A stretch of 64,000 nucleotides of DNA from Dactylorhiza incarnata (taxonomy: Eukaryota > Streptophyta > Magnoliopsida > Asparagales > Orchidaceae), in NCBI GenBank assembly GCA_033032865.1, contig JAWHQI010000268.1, forward strand, positions 558,001 through 622,000. The letters are read 5' to 3'. Both the position numbers and the translations under genes were made by a program. This document shows, one piece after another, positions 44,701 to 47,333 of this stretch; the stretch's first letter is position 1; each line of letters starts with the position of its first letter. The notes under the pieces were generated by a model. It saw only the letters and a program-made list of their open reading frames with translations, was not told the origin of the DNA and ran no database searches.

Positions 44701-47302
44701 TGTGCCCTAGAAAGAACCAAATGTGCCCTAAGGAGGTTGTGCTGCCCTTCGTTTAGGTTTGTATTTGCCGTTTTGACTCAGTAATGAATTAGAATAAAAA
44801 AAGATTAAAGTGATCGCATAGAAATTACCTTGATGGTTTGATGATGCCGCTGACGTCGTTCAGGATGCTGACATTTACCTCTTCTTTTAACCCCCATGCA
44901 TTTGAAAATCCCTTTTATAGATTTCCAGAATTAGTCCACAGAAACATGAATATAATTTTATTTTCTTGATTAATTAAACAATCGACGGTGAATACCTTGA
45001 CAAATCCCTTGATTGCGTTCCAAACAGTCGGCACCGGCTTGCCAGGAACAACCTTGCATCGCGCTTCAACTGTGAGATTCGTGTACCGTACTTCGATTGT
45101 CGGCAGCTTCACGCCCACTCTGTAAATATGAAAAATCCCTGTGTTGCGCTTCAAACGGAGAAAATGGGCGAAAATCCAAATACCCCGGTTTTTTTTTGTA
45201 TTTAATTTAGAAACAATTTGTTTAATTAATTTAGGTGATTGTTATCCGCACTACAGTTTTGACTATCCGCACTTTTTTTGTGTAAATTATTACGCGTCTT
45301 TTAGAAATACGTCTTGTACAAGCATTTTTAGGAAAAATGATCAACACAAAAGATGAGATCTACAACTTTCGTGTTGAACACTTTTCCTAAAAATGAACTC
45401 ACAAGACGTATTGCCGCCCTAAATGAAATATGTGCGTAACTATAGCGGATTTTTGGTTGTAGATGCATTTTTAGGAAAATTGTTCAACACGAAAGTTGTA
45501 GATCTCGACGAGATCTACAACTTTCGTGTTGAACATTTTTCCTAAAAATGCATGTACAAGAAGTATTTCCAAAAGGCGAGTAATAACTCATTCAAAAAAA
45601 GTGCAGATAGCCAAAACTGTAGTGCCGATAACAATCACCTTAATTTATATATCAATCCTTACCTAAATATATCTAACCTTAGGCACTGTTTTACTTTCCC
45701 AATAAAGCTTTAGGCCATGCCGGCCGGCCGCCGCCGGCATAGTGCTAACATCGGTGCCGGTGCGTTTTCGGTGTCTGCATCGGCGTCGCCAAACACTTGA
45801 GACAGGCTTCATCCTCATTGTTTTTTGCGGGCGTTGTTAAAGGCAAATCAGAATTGGCTATTGGCAAACCAATTTCTATGAGTTATTACGTGTCTTTTGA
45901 AAATACGTTTTGTACATGTATTTTTAGGAAATGTGTTCAACACGAAAATTGTAGATCTCGTCGAGATCTACAACTTTCGTGTTGAACACGTTTCCTAAAA
46001 ATGCACGCACAAGACGTATTGTCGCCTTAATCATAACTATGGTAAATTTTTGAAAATAACAAGAAAATAAGTCTTTTACATGCATTTTTAGGAAAAGTGT
46101 TCAACACGAAAGTTGTAGATCTCGACGAGATCTACAATTTTCGTGTTGAACATTTTTCCTAAAATTACATGCACAAAGCGTATTTTCAAAATGCGCGTAA
46201 TAACTCATAGAAATTGGTTTGCCAATAGCTAATTCTGTTTTGCCTTTAACAACCCTTTTTTTTGCAACACGCTGACTTCAGAGGAACCCCAAACCAGGTC
46301 AACTGGATTATCTAATTAATATTTGCATTATCTATTCCATGACAGAAAATTTCCTCGGAGAATTTTTTGCACAAGTTGTATATAAATAAAGAAAAATAAA
46401 TTGTTGTCAATTATAAACAAATTATTCAATTTCAAAATAGACAGTTTTTATATTTTTAATCTAGCTCACATATAGTATTTTAATATAATATATATACACT
46501 ATTAATTACCTAAATCTCACTGTACAACCTGAACCGTATTCGTCGATGGTAGGCCACGTGAGTAGAAGAAGTCAAAGTCAAAGATCGGGAGTGACCCGAG
46601 TCAAGGTGGGAGCATCGCTTGGTATACTCGCCTGGTAGGCGAGCATTTGCGATGTTCATTATAGATGAGTAGTTGCCCATAGTCGTAGAATCACTTGTAC
46701 CATGAAGGGCATCGTGAATCCCCCCATACGTTCTCTACTCATCAATTCATGCCTTCCTCGTACCCAGCTCATCCCTTTGGTGGTGGAGGCCGACGTTCAT
46801 TTCGATTTCGGATACGCTGCGGGACCTCCTCGCTGCAGCACTCGGATCGTATTTATAGACAGTTCAGTTATCTCTCTTGCTCGACGTTCAACCACAGGAT
46901 CACTTACGGCTTGCATCACTCTATCTTTTGAAATTGCAAAAAGTTCACATATAAGTTAACTTTTCATTACATGCATGAAGAAAATTCCCTCACCAACGCT
47001 TTTTGTAGGCAGCAATATTAATTAGCGAAATTAAAAATCACATGAACTGATCAATTTTACCTTTTCAGCCTATCTTTCATCCTCTCCAACAGCAGTCGAT
47101 TATCATGCTCGACGTTGCTGATGAGTCTCTCCACAAACAGGCGCCGCTCGATGGCGCTGAGCTGCGCGACGTTTGCCACTCTCGTCTCCGTCGTAGTCCT
47201 TTTCACTTCGTCTTCCTCCTCCTCCTGGGCGGCGCCGCCGGTGTAGGCTTCTCCTGCAGCAGCTTCGAAACTGAGAGAAGAGAGGAAGGTATTATTCTCC
47301 AT
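695..47302 (-). CDS. ABCG (PDR-type) full-size transporter, N-terminal half, 11 exons
   Basis: Plant PDR/ABCG proteins are plasma-membrane ATP-driven exporters with NBD-TMD-NBD-TMD order. Exons read on the minus strand: 47061-47302, 44996-45119, 44829-44911, 32629-32713, 2622-2781, 2420-2496, 2247-2300, 1998-2088, 1519-1820, 1136-1417 and 695-1008. They join in frame into about 604 codons, against a usual 1,400-1,450. Visible motifs are Walker A (GAPGCGKTT), a Q-loop region (YISQRDQH), ABC signature ([12 protein letters not shown]), Walker B/D-loop ([14 protein letters not shown]) and the start of TMD1 with the PDR motif [18 protein letters not shown]. The last donor is GC (AG|GCAAGT at 694-689); the others are GT. 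The usual N-terminal EEALKWAA-type motif is absent, so a further 5' exon may exist or the gene may be divergent. The C-terminal half lies left of base 1. Introns 3 and 4 are 12,115 and 29,847 bp and full of transposons. I see no stop in any exon, but expression cannot be judged. Confidence 0.9.
3096..3103 (+). promoter_or_regulatory. TATA box in the 5' LTR of element A
   Basis: TATAAATA. The same box is found at the equivalent place in element C (13202-13209), with conserved sequence on both sides (AATCATAGCCGTCGAT upstream, CTGAAGTTTGGAGAG downstream). It is the likely core promoter of both elements. Confidence 0.7.
3220..3434 (+). other. probable intron inside the LTR leader of element A
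   Basis: Bounded by TTGG|GTAAGT and TTGCAG|G. Both borders are conserved in element C at 13326 and 14089, although the sequence between them differs in length and content (215 against 764 bp). This is what a spliced leader intron would look like; splicing itself is inferred. Confidence 0.5.
3684..3695 (+). promoter_or_regulatory. primer-binding site, element A
   Basis: TGGTATCAGAGC, complementary to the 3' end of plant initiator tRNA-Met, two bases after the LTR. Confidence 0.9.
3715..4929 (+). CDS. Gag of element A
   Basis: A 404-residue structural protein that packages the element RNA into virus-like particles. After a basic Pro/Arg-rich region (about residues 80-200) comes the retrotransposon gag core, from [20 protein letters not shown] through [20 protein letters not shown] to ALEYEQYL. 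The ATG at 3715 is the first after the primer-binding site. The frame closes with TGA at 4929, whereas the zinc knuckle that normally follows continues in another frame (from 4926). Chromoviruses usually have gag and pol in one frame, so this is probably a one-base deletion rather than a designed break. Confidence 0.88.
   Translation: MLRSGRSFRSMVDPQVTNDRAAGSNSSAATTDFERLMLNRFDALGTQFETVQLDIAAVNRRLDRIENARDTPSLHDDEVADDPAYSPRRGQRVRGDPPPADRYRREIPVRAPTPPVRRTPEPARDRPPPPREDYRMPRQPGPRDRVPPHGRHDQRRDEHYPPGRRERGPPPARHDYERDDDLDDYPDPRRGDRGLDITRRIRLDAPTFDGRLDPKAFSDWLLDMDHYFDWYDMSDDRCVRFAKMKLVGQAKVYWISVERSLDRDGYYPITRWDDMKERLKDKYLPASYRDQLLDQLQSLRQGTLSVAEYMARFDELVVRSDISEEPIATASRFKAGLRADLRRELIPHRLETVDQIFQLALEYEQYLRAPSTKQFPSRTDSSTFRKPAPAQTAAATPPPESPLI
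4926..5840 (+). pseudogene. Gag zinc knuckle and aspartic protease of element A
   Basis: This frame continues the polyprotein after the gag break. It has a CCHC knuckle, [14 protein letters not shown] (about residue 18-31), for RNA binding. Then comes a retropepsin-type protease with active-site [12 protein letters not shown] and the later [13 protein letters not shown] strand. No ATG opens it, so it is not an independent gene. It stops at TAG 5838-5840, just before the conserved linker to reverse transcriptase. The linker residues continue in the next frame, which fits a second one-base deletion near 5836-5840. Confidence 0.85.
5879..8788 (+). CDS. Pol of element A: RT, RNase H, integrase, chromodomain
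   Basis: A 969-residue frame. RT covers about residues 1-230 with [20 protein letters not shown] and the catalytic [11 protein letters not shown]. RNase H follows ([35 protein letters not shown]). The integrase has the HHCC finger (HFGRDKSI... CRVCQTAKG) and a DDE core ([33 protein letters not shown]), then a [14 protein letters not shown] C-terminal domain. A chromodomain lies near the end ([29 protein letters not shown]), which in this lineage steers integration by binding chromatin. The last 73 bases lie in the 3' LTR. Reverse-transcriptase catalytic residues are intact in this copy, but the upstream frame breaks prevent a continuous Gag-Pol. Confidence 0.95.
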   Translation: MNPVEHAELKRQVDELLRKQFIRESLSPCAVPALLTPKKDGSWRMCIDSRAINKITVKYRFPIPRLDDLLDTMSGAQIFSKIDLRSGYHQIRVREGDEWKTAFKTKDGLYEWLVMPFGLSNAPSTFMRVMTQVLRPYMGKFLVVYFDDILIYSHSEPDHLEHLRLLFDILRKEKLFINLKKCSFLSESVHFLGFIISSSGVSVDPEKVQSIREWPIPSTIHEARSFHGLATFYRRFVRDFSSIMAPFTSCLRKGDFQWTPAATRAFEEIKDKLTSAPVLRLPDFSKAFEVACDASGMGIGGVLSQEGHPVSYFSEKLNEAKQKYSNYDREFYAIVQSLRYWRHYLLPREFVLYSDHQALRYLDSQRKLSHRHAKWVEYLQDFHYVLKHRAGVENKPADALSRRVSLLHTLRAQVDGFERLILDYPTCPDFAEAYTALSRDPPDPVEGFQIIDKYLFRGSRLCVPNTSYRDYLVWELHAGGAAGHFGRDKSIVMVEDRFYWPSLKKDVARVVRHCRVCQTAKGTKQNTGLYTPLPVPHRPWEDISMDFVLGLPRTLRKHDSIFVVVDRFSKMAHFIACRKTFDAPHVAALFMSEVFRLHGLPKSIVSDRDVRFVSYFWKTLWRKTGTTLKFSSAYHPQTDGQTEVVNRSLGNLLRCLVGEHASSWDSVLPIAEFAYNSSINRSTGLSPFQVVSGYDPRKPIDLIPVPTESRPSESAESFTRHLHELHESVRRKINLSNEHYKEQADRHRREKHFLVGEQVLVRVRAERPPQGPAKKLSARRIGPYSVLRRIGLNAYELDIPSSMGIHPVFNVEDLTPYFPPHEYSDPYLGGPPDPPPPPHVPTTQSPLDSHFPRSSPPLASPAAPPPSPDHFSREQRVEQITEVITHEFIPAADGLVCRYLVRWMGRSSSDDTWIAAAELDQLAPGLRLQYDRLHSSEMKAFQSGGVDGGPSSATRRKAGPTFVYSRRRT
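8716..9534 (+). repeat. 3' LTR of element A
   Basis: 819 bp. I found two differences from the 5' LTR: a T/C in the CGATCCG/CGACCCG segment and a C/T in the TTGCCTGTG/TTGCTTGTG segment. The pol reading frame runs 73 bases into this LTR before its stop. Confidence 0.96.
9535..9784. other. intron 4 spacer between elements A and B
   Basis: The 250 bases start with the target duplication of A (atttg) and end with that of B (aaaga, 9780-9784). They are AT-rich with no coding signal; this is original intron or older repeat sequence. Confidence 0.6.
9785..10033 (-). repeat. 3' LTR of element B
   Basis: 249 bp, about 92-94% alike to the partner by eye. Confidence 0.92.
10570..10974 (-). pseudogene. 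gag N-terminus remnant of element B
   Basis: Read leftwards from ATG 10974. It opens [20 protein letters not shown], resembling the MALHADEN...MDQIEAQL opening of gag in element D, then becomes Pro/Leu-rich and contains the G18/C18 homopolymer at 10689-10706. The conserved gag core (FDG-DPLGW) is not present, so this is at most a leftover. Confidence 0.4.
11624..11633 (-). promoter_or_regulatory. degenerate primer-binding site, element B
   Basis: TAGTCCGACC read on the minus strand, two bases inside the 5' LTR. It is the TGGTCCGACC site of elements D and E with one change (TGG to TAG). Confidence 0.55.
11636..11885 (-). repeat. 5' LTR of element B
   Basis: 250 bp. The minus-strand TATA box TATATAAG is at about 11828-11835. 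Confidence 0.92.
11886..12968. other. intron 4 sequence with a tandem repeat and a possible old LTR
   Basis: No gene. A stretch at about 12118-12243 runs from TGTTGGATTG to GGCTTAACA and is followed by TAGTATCAAAG, one change from a copia-type primer site, so it may be a 126-bp LTR of a lost TRIM or copia. No second copy was found. A short tandem repeat lies at 12366-12510. Confidence 0.35.
12366..12510. repeat. tandem repeat, 23-26 bp unit, six copies
   Basis: Unit GAACGCCTCATCATCTTAAG plus a variable TTGT/TTGTC/TTGCT spacer. The last copy has decayed (CTCACCCACTTAAAT). Confidence 0.9.
12969..14304 (+). repeat. 5' LTR of element C
   Basis: TATA box at 13202-13209. Splice-like borders at 13326 (GGGTAAGT) and 14089 (CTGCAG) enclose a C-rich, Pro/Ala-codon-rich tract. 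A C17 homopolymer at 13426-13442 is only seven long in the other LTR. Confidence 0.94.
13326..14089 (+). other. probable intron inside the LTR leader of element C
   Basis: Donor CTTGG|GTAAGT and acceptor AACTGCAG|GAAGG. It is the counterpart of 3220-3434 in A but 764 bp long, the extra length being a C-rich block. Flanking exon-like parts are conserved between A and C, the inside is not. Confidence 0.5.
14307..14318 (+). promoter_or_regulatory. primer-binding site, element C
   Basis: TGGTATCAGAGC, initiator tRNA-Met type, two bases after the LTR. Confidence 0.9.
14372..15240 (+). pseudogene. broken gag of element C
   Basis: From ATG 14372 an Arg/Tyr/Asp-rich N-terminus leads to the gag core ([34 protein letters not shown]). 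Near 14905-14915 the frame shifts and the core continues in another frame as [32 protein letters not shown] and LALRYEQSL. Wording is close to gag of element A ([31 protein letters not shown]), confirming kinship. No zinc knuckle follows. Confidence 0.82.
15240..16382 (+). CDS. unknown ORF replacing pol in element C
   Basis: An open frame of about 380 codons directly continuing the second gag frame. It is acidic and rich in Pro, Ser, Thr, Asp and His, with repeated motifs YTPPGEPPD / [19 protein letters not shown] and [15 protein letters not shown]. It ends in a His-rich stretch ([18 protein letters not shown]) derived from low-complexity CATTTGCAT repeats. I recognise no protease, RT, RNase H or integrase motif and no catalytic DSG or YxDD. 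The absence of stops over 1.1 kb in an old copy suggests either coding constraint or a biased composition. Function unknown. Confidence 0.5.
   Translation, partial: STSSSHTEDTTLPTIVLSDMTEVIPDTDCSHPSEVLSPVSDLSLVFDPSLVTSTESEPERPLEPMVSCPSPTQPPLACHGLISTPTLDSHLDTAPTDPFLSVDLCRSLIVVTLSHITTEGPEPGVDLEVAISSIHGNTTPDDGTHLEDHDPSDEYYDDPLVEPPDEPPHPGEDAIQVSCLFTSFELVVFLPLSSLTLPQRMDIVRNIQYLRHHLQTHRTLAEFWDAPPADPPDKLFIFGDTHYTIEPRLLVGAHDFHLGGRRIRDDFSYTPPGEPPDALRSLRVMLLFMSSPLSVDVSHGHLSTRRTRDKFFYTPPREPPDRPPHFRDTPVIIRFSHREHVVSVMFHLHHLHKSVESFRHHLHESVVSSVIICMSPTKNP
16426..17074 (+). pseudogene. integrase C-terminal remnant of element C
   Basis: Encodes the GPY-type C-terminal domain of integrase: [20 protein letters not shown], then [14 protein letters not shown] and [14 protein letters not shown], almost word for word as in pol of A. 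It then jumps to [13 protein letters not shown], the tail of A pol, skipping the chromodomain. There is no ATG at its head. The same frame runs on into the 3' LTR to 17274. Confidence 0.8.
17075..18400 (+). repeat. 3' LTR of element C
   Basis: 1,326 bp. It differs from the 5' LTR mainly by the shorter C tract and scattered substitutions. Confidence 0.94.
18686..18865 (+). repeat. 5' LTR of element F
   Basis: 180 bp with TATAAATATG as TATA box near 18797. Confidence 0.94.
18866..18877 (+). promoter_or_regulatory. primer-binding site, element F
   Basis: TGGTATCAAAGC directly after the LTR, tRNA-iMet type with one mismatch, usual for plant copia. Confidence 0.85.
19602..20912 (+). pseudogene. 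gag and protease of element F
   Basis: From ATG 19602: a repeated N-terminal [11 protein letters not shown] motif, the copia gag domain ([40 protein letters not shown]), then TGA at 20091-20093. The same frame goes on with the rest of gag, an Arg/Gly patch, a CCHC knuckle ([14 protein letters not shown]) and protease active site [12 protein letters not shown]. It ends at TAG 20910-20912, just before the gag-pre-integrase segment WHQRLGH. Both stops look like point changes. Confidence 0.88.
20913..22210 (+). pseudogene. integrase of element F
   Basis: The GAG-pre-integrase [10 protein letters not shown] lies at about 21018-21050, followed by a frame break in the zinc-finger region near 21060-21120. 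The catalytic core is readable in two frames: [12 protein letters not shown], then [14 protein letters not shown] and [21 protein letters not shown] (21305 onward), and the C-terminal domain [11 protein letters not shown] Pro-rich linker leads to RT and a TAA sits at 22208-22210 in frame with the RT below. Confidence 0.85.
22211..23768 (+). pseudogene. reverse transcriptase and RNase H of element F
   Basis: RT begins [12 protein letters not shown] and shows [50 protein letters not shown] and catalytic [12 protein letters not shown]. RNase H shows [19 protein letters not shown] and [11 protein letters not shown]. The frame ends at 23539; the last piece ([23 protein letters not shown]) continues in another frame to 23768, reaching into the 3' LTR. 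The RT catalytic pair is intact. Confidence 0.92.
23734..23926 (+). repeat. 3' LTR of element F
   Basis: 193 bp, preceded by the polypurine tract GCGGGGGAG (23725-23733). Confidence 0.94.
23927..25704 (+). other. intron sequence, possible remnant of a large LTR
   Basis: No clear gene. A TATA-like TAATATAAATCC lies near 24381. A spliced-looking segment is at 25224-25340 (acceptor TGATTGCAG, ATG at 25278 opening [21 protein letters not shown], donor AAG|GTGAGT), and a GGGCCGTTACA string typical of Tekay-type LTR ends stops at 25473. Together these hint at the 3' part of an old LTR into which C and F may have inserted, but no left end could be fixed. Confidence 0.3.
25705..26039 (+). mobile_element. 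TTG-tailed SINE, copy 1
   Basis: 335 bp ending in (TTG)n, flanked by a perfect 17-bp duplication TATACTCTCAGTGAAAT (25688-25704, 26040-26056), the mark of LINE-driven retroposition. Inside, a CAGCCACTTTGTGCAT...CAAAGGTTAGGTCT block occurs twice. Pol III A and B boxes are not obvious, so the 5' end may be truncated relative to the full element. Confidence 0.88.
26057..26689. other. low-complexity intron sequence with G and C tracts
   Basis: Contains (TG)n, a G25 run (26113-26137) and a C17 run (26228-26244) on either side of about 90 ordinary bases. No coding or RNA gene seen. Confidence 0.7.
26690..27079 (+). pseudogene. decayed Ty1/copia reverse transcriptase fragment
   Basis: With frame shifts it reads [17 protein letters not shown], then MATYVDDMF and [20 protein letters not shown], matching the copia RT order (LDVNNAFLHG, YVDD, DLG-YFLGIE). 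Many stops. No LTRs found. Confidence 0.65.
29034..30581 (+). mobile_element. nested solo LTR, Tat/Athila-like
   Basis: 1,548 bp from TGATGAGTCCGG to CGAATACGCATCA with the duplication aaaag at 29029-29033 and 30582-30586. It sits inside the solo LTR at 27085-30955. A TATTTAAAG box lies near 29605, and the end (CGGTGCACTTGCCGAATACGCATCA region) has the style of Athila/Tat LTRs. No internal region remains. Confidence 0.85.
29345..29592. repeat. palindromic GCGCACGAC/ATC array inside the nested LTR
   Basis: Repeated GCGCACGATC and GCGCACGACCA boxes in both orientations upstream of the TATA box, including two copies of the near-perfect inverted repeat GCGCACGACCACTGGTCGTG (around 29450 and 29550). 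Confidence 0.75.
30961..31980 (-). pseudogene. decayed minus-strand Ty1/copia element
   Basis: Minus-strand sequence at about 31130-31190 reads [17 protein letters not shown], the integrase SDNGGEF motif. At 31846-31857 lies TGGTATTAGAGC on the minus strand, a tRNA-iMet type primer site, with the adjoining LTR starting at 31858 (TGATCGATAGG on the plus strand). RT and the other LTR are missing. Old and heavily mutated. Confidence 0.6.
31981..32628. other. intron 4 proximal part, nothing recognised
   Basis: AT-rich intron sequence up to the exon 4 donor; no coding or structured feature seen. Confidence 0.6.
32629..32713 (-). CDS. ABCG exon 4, Walker A exon
   Basis: An 85-bp exon encoding [14 protein letters not shown] and [11 protein letters not shown], the P-loop of the first nucleotide-binding domain. 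The acceptor is TTTGCAG and the donor is AAAG|GTAAAT. Its first base completes an Arg codon begun in exon 3 (IIKPS-R), and its last codon is followed in frame by VTGEITY of exon 5, 29.8 kb away. The exon is stranded between two transposon-filled introns. Confidence 0.88.
32872..33209 (+). mobile_element. TTG-tailed SINE, copy 2
   Basis: 338 bp, roughly 95% alike to the copy at 25705-26039 but 13 bases longer at the 5' end. Flanked by a perfect 16-bp duplication TAGACTGATCGTTAAT (32856-32871, 33210-33225). Ends in (TTG)n. Confidence 0.9.
33226..33696. other. intron 3 sequence, nothing recognised
   Basis: Ordinary AT-rich intron sequence between SINE copy 2 and the target duplication of element D. 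Confidence 0.6.
33702..33981 (+). repeat. 5' LTR of element D
   Basis: 280 bp, TGATACGACG...CATATCA. Confidence 0.93.
33984..33993 (+). promoter_or_regulatory. primer-binding site, element D
   Basis: TGGTCCGACC two bases after the LTR; complementary to the 3' end expected for plant tRNA-Tyr (GGTCGGACCA). Confidence 0.7.
34571..35618 (+). pseudogene. gag of element D
   Basis: Opens at ATG 34571 (MALHADEN...[15 protein letters not shown]), has a TGA at 34673-34675, a frame change, then the gag core [20 protein letters not shown] and [15 protein letters not shown], a TGA at 34947-34949 and on to [35 protein letters not shown], and a zinc-knuckle relic [17 protein letters not shown]. It ends at TGA near 35616. 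The wording parallels Gag of element E ([36 protein letters not shown]). Confidence 0.85.
35647..35959 (+). repeat. 3' LTR of element D
   Basis: 313 bp; carries a TA-rich expansion absent from the 5' copy. Confidence 0.93.
36085..36905 (+). pseudogene. LINE reverse-transcriptase C-terminal fragment
   Basis: Decodes with stops into the RT palm ([12 protein letters not shown]), then [39 protein letters not shown], and an open stretch (36508-36921) with [39 protein letters not shown] and [10 protein letters not shown]. This order is standard for plant non-LTR retrotransposons. A second fragment lies at 59303-59880 on the other strand. No 5' part and no flanking duplication seen. Confidence 0.82.
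36906..37268. other. intron 3 sequence with a C22 tract
   Basis: Contains C22 at 37043-37064 followed by ACACACACGCACACG. No gene; the AAATC ending at 37268 is the target duplication of element E. Confidence 0.6.
37269..37671 (+). repeat. 5' LTR of element E
   Basis: 403 bp; TATAAGAG near 37515 as TATA box. Confidence 0.94.
37674..37685 (+). promoter_or_regulatory. primer-binding site, element E
   Basis: TGGTCCGACCTG two bases after the LTR, a 12-base match to the complement of the plant tRNA-Tyr 3' end (CAGGTCGGA plus CCA) as I remember it. Confidence 0.7.
37724..39640 (+). CDS. Gag and protease of element E
   Basis: From ATG 37724 ([19 protein letters not shown]): an Ala/Gly heptad-like stretch with repeats of LASGQA/FAAGQA/LAAGQA, a Pro-rich hinge, the gag core ([36 protein letters not shown]), and a zinc-knuckle variant [14 protein letters not shown]. 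The protease follows with [14 protein letters not shown] and [13 protein letters not shown]. The frame ends at TGA 39638-39640 within the linker to RT (IERLV-stop-EMLL), where a CGA to TGA change is the simplest explanation because RT continues in the same frame. Confidence 0.9.
   Translation: MARGSTSRPADTGSATDDLADRVAAQDAHLAALQTAVAALTAGQDTLASGQASFAAGQASLAAGQAELLARIAAWAPERASQANGSPVPPLRPDPLLRPPAAAGITFGRVPPAPFPPPTPTSSPENVSVLGMPPPAGFTADRSALALDIPSFSGTDPLGWIARAEQFFDLNGTSPTDKVSTVVVGLEGSALHWARWLRQIQPAISWTEFKHEMVSRYDARYAGSAIERLCTTRQSTTVDAYIDEFVALVTQVPGLPPDHYLGFFLQGLRPNIRSRLRTHHPRTVSEALDLARAVEADLGPRQAAPFTFRPPPPAAPAQRFPPPGVGRPPRPEGPQRVDYNDLRRRGLCFRCRQPYTPQHVCSVKEFHALFVDGESPDGFEDPPLEEAPPEPFDGEPEPAPLNVLELPFYSVGGLTGPRTMKLSGVLHDRPIIVMIDSGASHNFMSAPLARRLGLPADPSPDFSVCLGDGRRRPTLGQCSGVTLTLGPCTVTADFYLFELGGLDAILGVAWLQTLGDVRVNWASMTMSFLHQGQPCRLVGDSTLLRSPISFRATNRVTDIDFSAWLWTVQPSPPSSADSLPADMTALLDNFPALFAPLPGLPPARPTDHAIVLQPGVAAVSARPYRYGHTQKDEIERLV
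39641..40342 (+). pseudogene. reverse transcriptase of element E, broken
   Basis: Begins [20 protein letters not shown] and shows [36 protein letters not shown] and [13 protein letters not shown]. At the catalytic motif an 11-base T run (40029-40039) shifts the frame, and the first Asp codon of the FDDIL motif reads as Tyr. RT continues in another frame ([32 protein letters not shown]) until a G22 tract at 40321-40342 shifts it again. This RT cannot work. Confidence 0.88.
40343..42551 (+). CDS. RNase H, integrase and chromodomain-like tail of element E
   Basis: Open after the G tract for over 730 codons. RNase [38 protein letters not shown]. Integrase: HHCC finger ([15 protein letters not shown]... 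CLPCQKAK), DDE core ([34 protein letters not shown]) and a [20 protein letters not shown]-terminal domain. The tail [20 protein letters not shown] is a degenerate chromodomain, followed by [11 protein letters not shown]. The frame goes 223 bases into the 3' LTR. Integrase catalytic residues are present. Confidence 0.9.
42329..42773 (+). repeat. 3' LTR of element E
   Basis: 445 bp; differs from the 5' LTR by the 42-bp duplication and about four substitutions. The pol frame continues in it to 42551. Confidence 0.94.
42779..43485. other. intron 3 sequence, LTR-like relic possible
   Basis: A TATATATAAAGGAGGAG box near 42942 and the leader after it resemble an LTR promoter, but no termini or partner were found. 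No coding signal. Confidence 0.4.
43488..43655 (+). mobile_element. Au-type SINE relic
   Basis: Reads GTGACCTTGAGGTCATGG, then the B box GGTTCGACTCC, TGGAAGCAGCCTC, TGCAAAATGCAG, GTAAGG and ACCCTTGTGG, the order of the Au SINE common in angiosperms. The 3' end is lost or diverged. tRNA-derived but not a tRNA gene. Confidence 0.72.
43676..44423. mobile_element. hAT-like MITE
   Basis: 748 bp, AT-rich, no ORF. Ends CAATGTTGTAAATATCGG and, inverted, CACTGTTTTAAATTTCC, each followed by TCGG...ACATGTC-type sequence. Flanked by 8-bp repeats ataataat (43668-43675) and ataataac (44424-44431), seven of eight alike. Confidence 0.7.
44547..44735. repeat. 21-bp minisatellite, nine copies
   Basis: Unit AACCAAATGTGCCCTAGAAAG, nine tandem copies with few changes, ending 93 bases downstream of the exon 3 splice donor in intron 3. 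Open in frame only because 21 is a multiple of three. Confidence 0.95.
44829..45119 (-). CDS. ABCG exons 2 and 3
   Basis: Exon 2 (44996-45119) encodes [19 protein letters not shown] and on to GFVK, the PDR-specific stretch before NBD1. Exon 3 (44829-44911) encodes [18 protein letters not shown], the conserved strand leading into Walker A. They are separated by an 84-bp intron. The exon 3 acceptor (TATAAAAG|GG) is purine-rich and weaker than the others, so the exact first codon is less certain than the rest. Confidence 0.85.
45234..45639. mobile_element. foldback MITE 1
   Basis: 406 bp with about 100-bp terminal inverted repeats starting GGTGATTGTTATC and perfect 8-bp duplications ttaattta (45226-45233, 45640-45647). 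The interior holds nested palindromes built on TTTTTAGGAAAA, GTTCAACACGAAAGTTG and GATCTCGACGAGATC. In intron 1 of the ABCG gene. Confidence 0.88.
45829..46257. mobile_element. foldback MITE 2
   Basis: About 429 bp with long inverted repeats (GTTGTTAAAGGCAAA..., GCTATTGGCAAACCAATTTC) and 8-bp repeats ttttttgc (45821-45828, 46258-46265). The inner palindromes are the same modules as in MITE 1, but the outer arms are unrelated. The right border is fuzzy because of a T run. Confidence 0.8.
46266..47060. other. intron 1 sequence, nothing recognised
   Basis: AT-rich up to about 46510, then mixed composition. No exon with PDR similarity was found here on the minus strand. Confidence 0.6.
47061..47302 (-). 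CDS. ABCG exon 1 (N-terminus)
   Basis: Starts at ATG 47302 and encodes an acidic N-terminus followed by [13 protein letters not shown] and MKDRLK, which corresponds to the PDR region just before the VGV-LPTIEVR motif. The donor is AAAAG|GTAAAA at 47060. An in-frame TAG lies 30 bases upstream of the ATG, so this ATG is the natural start if the exon is the first. The family's usual EEALKWAALEKLPT-like segment is missing here. It may sit in an upstream exon joined at a TATGTAG-type acceptor near 47332, which I could not confirm. Confidence 0.72.
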
Positions 47303-47333
47303 ATCTGCAGTTTTCTTCTCTAGACAAGCCTAC

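Noticed and set aside
44421..44756. 111- and 99-residue open frames of repeated RKNQMCP / LERTKCA
   Set aside because: Produced by the 21-bp minisatellite, whose unit length keeps all frames open.
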